Shown here: piece by piece, positions 11,800-20,530 of the stretch | Layout: every line of letters begins with the position of its first letter | Numbering within the stretch: the first letter of the stretch is position 1 | NCBI GenBank assembly: GCA_030340625.1 | Contig: JAOPHQ010006601.1 | Location: 49,520 to 113,519 of the forward strand | DNA length: 64,000 nt | Direction: 5' to 3' | DNA from: Merluccius polli | Lineage: Eukaryota; Chordata; Actinopteri; Gadiformes; Merlucciidae | Notes under the pieces: generated by a model | The model's database searches: none | What the model was told of the DNA's origin: nothing | The model's input: only the letters and a program-made list of their open reading frames with translations | Made by a program: the position numbers and the translations under genes

Positions 11800-12060
11800 C
11801 CAATAGTGAACAGGACCCTGCAGCAGCAGGAGGGAGAGGAGAGGCAGGGGGTGCACAAGGAGGGCGAAGAGGAAGGGCTGGGAGAGGAGGTGCAGCAGGG
11901 AGAGGAAGAGCTGGGAGAGGAGGTGCAGCAGGGAGAGGAAGAGCTGGGAGAGGAGGTGCAGCAGGGAGAGGAAGAGCTGGGAGGGGGAGAAGAGGAGGAG
12001 CCGTCTGATATGATCCAGCACTTTCATCTTGATTTCTCCTGTGGGGAAGATGTATATATA
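11800..12060 (-). repeat. 33-bp minisatellite, likely within the Myb-like gene's last exon
   Basis: About three and a half copies of a G/A-rich unit (GGAGAGGAGGTGCAGCAGGG plus about 13 bases) run from roughly 11875 to 11985. Read on the minus strand they give PLPALPLPAAP repeats. The minus-strand frame then continues into a Lys/Leu-rich helical stretch (LKAKEQLLKLKAEYYTLK, to about 11673), as expected for the C-terminal coiled coil of a Harbinger Myb-like protein. The link to the exons at 15 kb is inference. Confidence 0.55.
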
Positions 12061-12204
12061 ATTTGAAACACATTTTTGGGAAGTGGGTTGAACAGTTGCA
12101 CATTGTAATTCTTCTGTAAATATTAAACAGAAAGGTTTTTCATGTAGCCTATTGCAATTATTGCATGCATACTGTTGTGTATTTACTATTCTTTACTGAC
12201 TTAC

Positions 12205-12443
12205 TGTTTAAGAGGAACTGGAAGCGCACACGGCAGACTACTGACTTAGAATCATTTTATTGAAGACATTAACTATAGCGCGTAGCTATCTGAACAGAGC
12301 AGAGTACCGAGAGGCCCCCTGGTGGCGATTCTGCCTTATACACTTTAGTGCAACCAATGGGTGACCACCATTAAGCACCAATCATAATGAACCTACACAA
12401 CCGATTTACCACACTGGCCAATTCTGTGTTGGGGAACACCACA
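12205..12443 (-). repeat. 3' LTR of the nested gypsy fragment
   Basis: In the element's sense it starts TGTGGTGTTCCCC and ends CTTAAACA, the TG...CA format, and follows GGGAGGAGC, a probable polypurine tract. It is the only LTR of this fragment I can see, so the exact ends lack a second copy for comparison. Confidence 0.6.
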
Positions 12444-12628
12444 GCTCCTCCCTTGTAAATTTAAACTTCTTTTCTTTCTTTTTTGTTCATACATATATAT
12501 AGATATATATCTATATATATAGATATATATATACTGTATATCTTTTACATAACCATGTACAGTATTTCTTCAATAGTAACCATACATTACATTAGATTTA
12601 TTTTCTTTTTAACCAATCTTCATTTCAG

Positions 12629-14980
12629 TCACAAGTTCAGTCTCTCAGGAGGACGTCTGTCTCTCACAGGACGAGTGTTCCTTTCCACAACTGGCGGTGG
12701 TGGTTCCAAAGGTCGTTCTTCCACCACTTGTGGTTCAGGATGTTCTGACACATCAGTGACTGCATTGAAATCCTCAATGTTGCAAGATGCTCTATCACAA
12801 GAGTCCATTTGATTCGAATGGTTTGGATTTCCCTTGACACCCAACATCTGGTTCACATGTCTTTTCACACAATTTCCATTTACTTCACTTCTTGTATGTG
12901 ACCGGACCCAACACTTCACATATAACTCCATTCAACCATTTCCCCCCTCCCCTGTAATTCTTTACAAACACGTGTTGACCAACCTTGAAAAACCTAACAC
13001 GGGGAAGATCTGGTTCAGACTCTGCATTCTCTGAGAGAACTCTGGCTTGATAAGCGACAACCTGGTTCGCACCTGTCTTCTCAGAAACAGCTCAGCTGGG
13101 GTCTTTCCTGTCTTAGTATGGGGTGTGTTTCTGTATCCAATCAGAGAATTTGCTACACAGTGGTCAAGCGTCATACCACCAATGGCTCTATTCTTGGCAA
13201 GGGATTTTTTAAGATTTTGGACCAATCTTTCAGCTAAACCATTACTTGCAGGATGGTATGCAGGCGATTTGATGTGTTTTACTCCATTTTTAGTCAAAAA
13301 TGACTCAAACTCTTCTGATACAAACTGAGGTCCGTTATCAGTTACATCCTCTTTAGGTAACCCATAAGCTGCAAATAAATTTCTCAGTGCTTCAATTGTC
13401 TTCGATGATGTAGTAGTGTTCATGGGAACTATCTCTGGCCATCTAGCATAGGCATTCATCACTACTAAAAACATCTGCTTGTGGTCCTCAGCAAAATCAA
13501 GATGTACTCTTTCCCATGGACTCGAAGACCATTTCCATGTATGTATTGGTGCGGTAGTAGGCATACTACGCTGCTGCTGACAAATAGTACACAGATTCAC
13601 TTCACGTTCAATACTGTCATCTAAGGTAGGCCACCAGAATAGACTTCTGGCAAGGGATTTCATTTGAACTATTCCCCAGTGGTGCTCATGTAATTCAGAT
13701 AATAAGCGGTCTCTCAGTTTATCAGGCACTACCACACGGTAACCCCATAATAAACAATCATCCTCAATGCTGAGCTGTAATTTCCTCTGAAAATAAGGCT
13801 TCAGTGACTCATCTTGTACATGTTTAGGCCACCCCGTTAACACCAGCTGTTTAACCACTCTTAACACAGGATCTCTGTCTGTTTCTTTTGCTATTTCTCT
13901 AGCAGTAAGAGGTAAGTCTTCCAGGTAAGACACTCTGTAAATCGGGTTTGACACCACATCTACATCAGGCTTCACAGGTAATCTTGATAAGGCATCAGCA
14001 TTGCAATGCTGCTCTGACTTCTTGTACTGGATTTCGTATGTATACGCTGCCAAGATTAGAGCCCACCTTTGTAATCTAGCAGCGGCCAGGGTTGGCACAC
14101 CTGTCTTAGGCCCCAAAATTTTCAACAGCGGCTTGTGATCTGTCAGTAACAGGAATTTCCTTCCATAAAATTCCATGGAATTTCATAACTCCAAATACAA
14201 GACCCAGTGCCTCTTTTTCTAATTGACAGTAATTCTGTTCTGTTTTCGTTAGCATTCTCGATGCAAATGCAATCGGTCTCTCGCTTCCGTCTTTCATTTT
14301 GTGGCTGATTACAGCTCCCACTCCATAAGGAGAAGCATCACATGCTAGTACGATTTGTAACTCAGCATCAAATCTGACTGAAGAGCTGTCTTTGCACTTT
14401 CAAATGCACTTTGACATTTCTCTGACCATTCCCAGGTTGCATCCTTATGCAGCAATGCTGTCATTGGCTGAATCAGAGTAGATAGATTAGGAATAAACTT
14501 CCCATAGTAGTTTAACAGAGCTAGGAATGACCTGAGTTCAGTAACATTTTTCGGAACGGCAGCCCTCTGAATAGCATCTGTCTTCTCCTTCATTGGATGT
14601 ATGCCCATAGCATCAATGACATGTCCTAAGTAGGAAACGCTGTTCTGCATGAAAGCACACTTCTCTCTTTTTACCCTGAGATTTTCAAGAAGTTTCAAGT
14701 CTGCTAAGAACCTCTTCCAAGTTATTCAGGTGACTTTCTGTATCTTTTCCAGTAATTACAATGTCATCTAAATAACATATGACCCCTTCCATGCCCTGAA
14801 GAACCTGATCCATAATCTTTTGGAATATAGCTGGAGCGCTAGCGACACCATAGGGTAACCTATTGTAGTGATACAACCCTCTGTGTGTGTTGATAGTCAG
14901 GTAATGTCTTGAATTTTTTGAAATTCTAATTTGGTAAACTGCTGACCCCCTGCTAGTTTAGCAAATAAATCTTGGAACAC
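12629..14980 (-). pseudogene. Gypsy pol: reverse transcriptase, RNase H, integrase, broken
   Basis: RT motifs are spread over several frames: GVASAPAIFQKIMD and YLDDIVITG (14876-14690), then the thumb and YYGKFIPN connection (14698-14345). RNase H follows with IAFASRMLTKTEQNY and TDHKPL (14321-14130). The longest frame, 14176-12962, gives the RNase H end (HCNADALSRLPV), the HHCC zinc motif (H..H then CTICQQQ) and an integrase core with DFAED, DNGPQF and GLAERLVQ as the D,D,E residues. The tail at 12931-12629 ends RPVRDRRPPERLNL, typical of this lineage. The frame breaks show that it no longer encodes a polyprotein. Confidence 0.85.
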
Positions 14981-14984
14981 CACA

Positions 14985-15544
14985 CATACCCCTCAATCTC
15001 CTTCAGCAACTCGAATGCAGGATCAGCTGCACCCTCAAGGCCGGTGATGCTGGTGTCCGAGCCGAGGACGGCGTACACCACGGACGCAACTGGCGATAAT
15101 GGCTTTGGTGCAGATCCTCCTCCAACAAATTAAATTTCAGTTTCATTCACAACGTTTCATATCACTGCAGCCTTTGTTAATTATAAATTGAAGTCATGCA
15201 AATGCATTTCCCAAATGAATGCAAGCAATGTTAATAATGGACTTACCTGTAGCCGCGACGGCTCTTTTATAGTCGGCAATCTCCGACCTTGACTGTGATT
15301 GCAGCGCATACCACCTCTTCTCACAGTCGTCGGTAGAGCGACACACCGCAGGGAAGGAAGCATTGATTCTAAATGTTATTTCTTCCCATGCCTCCCGCTT
15401 CTTCTTGCTGGTCACTCCAGAGCCAAATTTCCCTTTTATTATCCCCCTCCTCTCCAGCACAAACTGGGCCAGCAGTAACAATTGGTCCTGGGACCAATTG
15501 GGCTTGCGCTTGCGTTTCGCTTTCTCTTCACTTTCATTCATCAT
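14985..15544 (-). pseudogene. Harbinger Myb/SANT-like protein, first two exons
   Basis: Exon 1 (15544-15247) encodes MMNESEEKAKRKRKPNWSQ, then a trihelix/Myb-like fold with W residues at NWSQDQ, REAWEEI and KRWYALQS, followed by a consensus donor (GTAAGT). A second exon on the minus strand, about 15122-14985, encodes LGSDTSITGLEG and DPAFELLKEIEGY, after which the gypsy fragment begins. In Harbinger elements this protein brings the transposase to DNA and into the nucleus. Any remaining C-terminal part would lie past the insertion at about 12060-11670. It is intact in exon 1 but cut off downstream. Confidence 0.7.
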
Positions 15545-16137
15545 GATAGGGGGACTTAAACGGCGGTATGGGCCGTTATTTAAAGTGTTGAAGTGATTGG
15601 ATAATAGTTTGCAGGGGGCTTTTAATTGCCTCCTTGATTTAATGCAATTTACGTATTTTTATTGTTTGCTTTTTCTTTCTCTGTTTAACGTGCATATAGG
15701 CTACAACGTCATTATCGTGGTCTGCACAAACTTGTCATCATGCGTGTATTCTGCTAACTGCACTGTCCATAACTATTTGATAGGAATTTCTAGCCGAGGT
15801 TATTTCCTTGTTCTTTGGTGATTTAGTGGGCTCGTTTCACACTAGAGACCGCCTGCTCTGAACAACCAATCACCGCACTGACCGCTTCCGAACTCGTGCA
15901 CGAGAATCGACGTAATCCATAGCAACGGCGCGTCACTCTTAGTTCACTCTTAGTGATTTATCCTTCGTACGAGTAGGTCTCAGCGGCTTTGTGAATAACT
16001 TTTAAGAAAAAACTCCTACGTAAAATGTTTTACCGCGAGTTCGGAGCACTCCTAGCGGTAAGATGAAATGCTTTGTGAATACGGCCCCAGGTCTTGGACT
16101 ATGTTGATATGATCAAAAGTGTATAAGGTAAAGGTAC

Positions 16138-16660
16138 ATGCTAGTAGTCATTAAAAGATTTAGCAGATGGGTAGAAACAGTCCCATCAAAAGATAAAAGT
16201 GTGACTACTGTAATCAAGTTTTTATCTAGAAAAGTCATGCCAAGGTTTGAAATTCAATTAGAAATTAGCTCAGACAATGGATCAGCTTTCATTCAGAAAA
16301 CTGTGAAAAGTGTGGTGCAAAAGTTACGCATCAAACAGCGATTAGGTGTTTACCATCCTCAGTCACAAGGAATGGTGGAAAGAGTGAATGGAAACATTCA
16401 AGACAAAAATTAACATTTCTGGAAGTGTAAATTCAACTGGTTAGATGCACTACCACTAACACTAATTAGTTATCGCATGCAAGCTAACAGGATAACGCAT
16501 CTAATCCTGCATGAAATGCTTGAGGGTCGACCTATGCTTTCACCGACACTTCGAGGGCCCCACAAGGGGCCCCCATTAGAACAATTAGAAATAGAATTGG
16601 AAAAAGTATATCAGACAACTAACTTCCATACACAAGCTCATATTCTACCAGGAGAGAGAC
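16138..16660 (+). pseudogene. Retroviral integrase core, frame broken
   Basis: The open piece 16138-16413 begins in IKRFSRWVETVPSKD and contains SSDNGSAF (second catalytic Asp) and GMVERVNG (catalytic Glu). The first Asp would lie upstream, beyond the Harbinger insertion. A frameshift follows, and the next stretch (about 16430-16640) reads LNWLDALPL, SYRM, HEMLEGRP and RGPHKGPPLEQLEIELEK, the region after the core in class I-type retroviral integrases. Integrase inserts viral DNA into host chromosomes; this copy cannot be functional. Confidence 0.8.
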
Positions 16661-17060
16661 AGAGTCCCAGAGCTGGAGGACGACCACCAAGGGGGGTGGA
16701 GCCAGATGACCAGTTGTACCTGAGGGGTTCAGGAGAAACTGGAACAAGCCCAGGAGAGAAGGACCATTCAAAGTCACCAATGCGACACCAACAGCCATCG
16801 AGGTGGGAGGGAGTTCCACATGGTACCTCCTCAACCACTGCAGAAAAGATGCTCAACCAAAGACGAGGGAGGACCGCAAGGAGGAGCTGGGTGCAGGTGT
16901 ACCCGGCAGTGACCGACCACCCCAGGACCAGACACAGCCCAGCCAGGAGCAACAGCCACATGATGATGCTGAGGCTGACGGGCCTGCTACTGATCCTCTG
17001 CGGGCTTTGGTAAATTCCACAGACCCAGAGAAGGATCCAGAGGAAGAGTGAAACCACAAC
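16660..17060 (+). pseudogene. Integrase C-terminal region and Pro/Gln-rich tail
   Basis: Frames here give the pattern of a GPY/F module: an Arg/Lys/Trp patch, EGPF-like and VTNATPTAIEV-like stretches in mixed frames, then GGSSTWYLLNHCRK (from 16803). The WY.LNHC motif is typical of gamma/epsilon-type retroviral integrases. It is followed by an acidic Pro/Gln-rich tail to 17051. The frame is interrupted repeatedly. The assignment to a retrovirus rather than to a Ty3 element leans mainly on this motif and the primer site. Confidence 0.6.
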
Positions 17061-17099
17061 AACAGAGCAGACCTGGACCAGCCAGGAATTAGGTGGTAA

Positions 17100-18900
17100 T
17101 ACTAGAGAAAGCATGAACGTGTTGCAGGAAAGGCCAGCCCCGGGATATTTGGGAATAGTTAACCATGCAAGGGAGGTCAGAAAATCAAGTTGTCTTATAT
17201 GTTCAAATATATATTCAATTATATATTCAAAATGAGAATTATGCAGATGAACAAATTACTCTTACTGTCATGATAGGTAGCGAGATGCTAGGTAGCTATA
17301 CACACAAAGTATGACTCAGTAACCCGGGGACAAGTTCAATGTATAATAGATATTCGGCAAGAACCAATGTACTGGTGTATAACAGTAGAATCAAGAGATC
17401 AATAGGATCAGGGTAGTAGTGCGTATAAATTAGAATTTAAAAGAGGTTTCCGCATGTAGAGTCAGAAATAATACGAGACTTAAAACCAAATGTAGAAGTC
17501 TCTTGTGTGACCAAGGACCAACGTGGTATAGTCCTTCAATATGACAAAATAAATCCAAATCCGGATACTGATCAAATAGATTTGACTCAAAATAATGACA
17601 AAATCAAAAATAATAATAACTTCTCAATAACAAGAAAACTTAAACAGTATGGATTTGAACGCATTGAAAAACAAATTGTGGTAAAATCAAGAAAGTGGTT
17701 GTATAAGCAAACAATAGGTATACATGGGTGGTATTTAATACCCTTATGTACCCTTATGTCAATACCCTTATGTTGAGGTCAATGTTTGATGTACAGTATA
17801 TGGGATCAAGTAAATACAGTAAATCTAAAAAAGGACATAGAATTGTCCAATAGAATAGGAGAATTATCTGTACCCAAAGGGGTTGAGCTTTATGTAGAGC
17901 AGGTATTAGAATGTTTCCAAAACGATGAAGGAAGTGTAGAAGATAATGATGTAGACATGATAGAAGAGGATCTATGTGTAGAAGATAATGATGTAGACAT
18001 GATAGAAGAGGATCTATGTGTAGAAGATAATGATGTAGACATGATAGAAGAGGATCTATGTGACACCATTTGGAATGTCACCAAAAACTGTATTGATCGA
18101 TACTAAACAAGAAGACTAGCGCCTATTATAAAAGGGGATCGAGCCAGTGAACGTCTTATGTCATATATGACATTCCAGTGGCATAATTGTTTATATCAAA
18201 ATCAGGACAATGATAATGAGGAAATGGAAATCGAGGGTAGTTTATTTGAAGTGTATCCATTTTGACTGTTCAATTACTATGTTGGACCAGTGTGACCATA
18301 AATATTCATTTATTCACTAATATTTACCTATTATTTGAACCATCTATGTATACACATTTGTTTGATATATTAAGTGGGCACAGAAATTCACTTATTAACA
18401 ATTATTTACTATTGTTTATATAAATGGGAATCAGCCTTCAAACTTTAACAGGGAACCAGTACTAATGATCACCTAAGGGGAACAAAGTAGATGATAAGGT
18501 ACAAGGGGGGATAATTTGAATATTAATTAGCAATAATAACAAATTATGGGAATATTAATTAATAATGATAGAAGATCATTTAGTTCATTCAGGATTTTGG
18601 ACACGGCTGATCTATAATTACACTGTAATAACAACTGTCTACATACTGATTATGTTATGTTGTGTCAGATATTTTTCTGCAAAGATACTGTTTGGTTCTG
18701 GAATTTCTTCCTCTCAGGACAATAGAGGGAGGTCCATCAGAGAGAGGACAGTTGAACTGGGGCTCCTGCCCTACATGGACTCAGAGACTCATAACTGGAC
18801 AATGGAATGAACTGCAAACACGGGATGAACAACAGGAACATTGCTTCCTGTTACCAGCTGTGGATCATAATTTCTATACTAGGAGTCAACATGACTGATA
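17100..18900 (+). pseudogene. Envelope-like region of the retrovirus, degraded
   Basis: Position (between integrase and the 3' polypurine tract) points to env. Open stretches at 17507-17776 and 17786-18106 are unlike anything I can name. At 18565-18740 a hydrophobic span (TTVYILIMLCCVRYF) preceded by an NYT sequon and followed by a charged segment looks like a transmembrane anchor and cytoplasmic tail. No furin site or immunosuppressive-like motif could be made out. Stops separate all the pieces. Confidence 0.45.
17935..18062 (+). repeat. Three tandem 45-bp units encoding an acidic motif
   Basis: The 45-bp unit encoding VEDNDVDMIEEDLC occurs three times head to tail, identical by eye, in the second open stretch of the envelope-like region. 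Near-identity of units within an otherwise decayed region indicates recent slippage or duplication. Confidence 0.9.
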
Positions 18901-19356
18901 GCTTTATCTGAATATGATGTGTTTTTATGTTCTATATTTTATGTTTTCTTTAATTCCTTTACTGATTGATTTCTTTACAAGTGATTGATGTTGAAAGATG
19001 TTAACACTCTGTAATGATGATTGTTGTGCATTTGACAATGATTGGATTGAAGAGAAGTGCCTCATCCTGATTGGCTTGTGGGTGAGATCTTCTCTAGAGT
19101 TACATCTCTTCCGGTGGGGTGAGACTAGCTCATGAATTTGGACTTATTAGAACAATTGAATAGTTTACCTAGTCTAAAAGTAAATAAAATAATGTGTGCA
19201 TAAGATTCAAAGGTAATGCTAAAAAGACTAAATTAGTATTACTATATATTATATTATCATCAAAATATGAGGGAAAGCTTTTTGAGAGAATGCAAGCAAG
19301 AAGAATAGATGTTATATGCTTAACTTTGTGTTAGTTTTGCATGACTTCTTCAAAGT

Positions 19357-19371
19357 CACGAGGGGGGAATA
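19357..19371 (+). other. Polypurine tract of the retrovirus
   Basis: CGAGGGGGGAATA immediately precedes the TGTAGTG start of the 3' LTR. A purine run at this place primes plus-strand synthesis in retroviruses and confirms the LTR start. Confidence 0.75.
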
Positions 19372-19936
19372 TGTAGTGTATTTTCTGATATACATTTACA
19401 GGTTATTCTACTTCTTTCTTTTATTCATTGTATTTCACTCATACTTTATATGTAGAATACTGCTGTGTCCTGAGAGAACATCCTGTGTCTCTCTGTGAAC
19501 TAATTAGGGGTAGTCCTGAGGACCTGCTGAGGGGAAGCAGGATGCCCTGATGACTCCAAACTAATGACAAGATGCCCTGAGGACCTCCTGATGACCACCG
19601 GAAGTGTTTCCATATGTGGTTTAAGATAGGGAGCTGTTTGTGTTGTGTTGTAGATCTGAGGTTGTATTGTTTCGGCTTGCTGGACTGTCACATATGGTCT
19701 GGCTCAGGCCTATAAGAAGTGTGTGCATTACAGAGGATGCAGAGTTTCGGACCCCATTGGGGGATTCGGACTCAGATTCGGAGAAGATTCGGCCACCATT
19801 CAGATGCATAGAATGTCATCCCGCTTGTGTTCTCTGTTAAATAAAAAGTTATTTACTCAGATGCTTTTGGGAGCGGACCTCCATCATTTCATCATCCACA
19901 GACCAGTATTCTGGCAGCCGAGAAGAATATACTACA
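19372..19936 (+). repeat. 3' LTR of the endogenous retrovirus
   Basis: 565 bases from TGTAGTG to TACTACA with an AATAAA signal at about 19841. This copy keeps the normal LTR end that the 5' LTR has lost. It is followed by the CCTG target duplication at 19937-19940. Confidence 0.88.
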
Positions 19937-19940
19937 CCTG

Positions 19941-20056
19941 TCAATGAAGAAAGCACGTCATGTCTTCGTTAAAGTGGGAAGTGAAAGAAGAAGTTGAAAT
20001 GGACAGTGTGTGACAACAGATCTGTGCTCCGTATGAAGCACAGCTTTGAAAACAGA
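19941..20056 (+). other. Probable continuation of the B7-like gene's 3' exon
   Basis: After removal of the retrovirus and one copy of CCTG, this stretch joins directly to 5049-5072. It holds ATGTCTTCGTTAAAG and a short open stretch ending in TGA near 20010, but since the B7-like frame already stops at 4800 I treat it as 3' untranslated. It ends at the solo LTR. Confidence 0.35.
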
Positions 20057-20360
20057 TGTGGAGTGTGTGTGTGGAGTGTGTTGTTCATAGCTGGTTTACA
20101 GCCTCACCTGGCCTGAGTCAGACTGACTCTGGGCTGGGTGAGGCTGCATACCTGTGGTGCATGAACAATCATGGCACCCAGGATAAACCAGCTATCACCA
20201 CACACACACTCGAGGGAGAGCCACTGTCATGGCACAACATCTACTCGGCAAATACCATCTTGCCATCTCCAATAAATGCAGTCTACATGTACCTGTGTCC
20301 TGTGTTGTAGGGCCCCCACCAAAGCCACTAAGGTGGCGTGTGGTAGGAGCAACTGCCACA
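20057..20360 (+). mobile_element. Solo LTR with 5-bp target duplication
   Basis: It starts TGTGGAGTG, ends CTGCCACA, and has CAATAAA near 20270. It is flanked on both sides by ACAGA (20052-20056 and 20361-20365). Related copies are at 51713-52354 and, as inverted fragments, at 5523-5896. No internal retroelement region is attached, so this looks like the product of LTR-LTR recombination. The element family is not identified. Confidence 0.75.
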
Positions 20361-20382
20361 ACAGAGATTACAGATTTTTCTT

Positions 20383-20530
20383 TGTCCTTCAAGTGAATAA
20401 AATGTCAATCCTTGAATATTGTTCTTTTCACATATAAAGCAAATTAGGTTTGACTGTAGTGCTGTTTTACCAAAATTATCAATGTAAAAAAACACTGATT
20501 GCTTGTGTTGGCTGCCATAACCAAATTGTT
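20383..20530 (+). repeat. Diverged copy of the B7-like gene's third intron
   Basis: This stretch matches 4188-4315, between the third and fourth coding exons of the B7-like gene: both contain AAGTGAATAAAATG, a CTTGAATA motif, GTGCTGTTTTACCAAAATT and TTGCTTGTGT in the same order and spacing. It suggests that part of the gene was duplicated downstream. I find no matching Ig exon beside it. It could instead be a dispersed repeat present in both places. Confidence 0.55.

Larger units (their letters stand above)
12205..14980 (-). mobile_element. 5'-truncated Ty3/gypsy retrotransposon (K02A2.6-like)
   Basis: On the minus strand it contains, in order, the later half of reverse transcriptase, RNase H, integrase, a short C-terminal tail and one LTR (12205-12443). 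Gag, protease, the first part of RT and the 5' LTR are absent; the element starts abruptly near 14980 in an RT motif (KLAGGQQFTKLEF). On the other side of that junction is the second exon of the Harbinger Myb-like gene. A purine-rich tract (about 12444-12458) precedes the LTR in the element's sense. I found no clear target duplication, consistent with truncation. Confidence 0.8.
10269..16087 (+). mobile_element. Harbinger/PIF DNA transposon, disrupted
   Basis: Terminal inverted repeats GGGCCGTATTCACAAAG (10269-10285) and CTTTGTGAATACGGCCC (about 16071-16087) are perfect over 17 bases. They are flanked by the 3-bp duplication CAG (10266-10268 and 16088-16090). It carries the two genes typical of the superfamily: a DDE transposase (plus, 10503-11610) and a Myb/SANT-like DNA-binding protein (minus, from 15544). 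A gypsy fragment (12205 to about 14980) is inserted between them. Subterminal repeats of the CACAAAGGATCTTAG type recur near 10394 and 10480. Frameshifts in the transposase make the copy inactive. Confidence 0.9.
5073..19936 (+). mobile_element. Endogenous retrovirus, full-length outline, class I-like, defective
   Basis: The two LTRs (5073-5902 and 19372-19936) share TGTAGTGTATTTTC starts and ACTACA ends and are near-identical across their core. The 4-bp flanks are the same: CCTG at 5069-5072 and at 19937-19940. A primer binding site follows the first LTR and a polypurine tract precedes the second. Internally I can recognise the end of RNase H (about 9888-9970), the integrase core (16138-16420), an integrase C-terminal region with a WYLLNHC motif typical of gamma/epsilon-type retroviruses, and an envelope-like region with a membrane anchor. 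A Harbinger transposon (10269-16087) splits pol just upstream of the integrase core. Gag, protease and most of reverse transcriptase are not readable, so the copy cannot be autonomous. Without the inner insertions it would be about 9 kb. Confidence 0.8.

Noticed and set aside
17935..18062. CRISPR-like repeat array
   Set aside because: The units are contiguous and coding, without spacers, in a vertebrate retrovirus.
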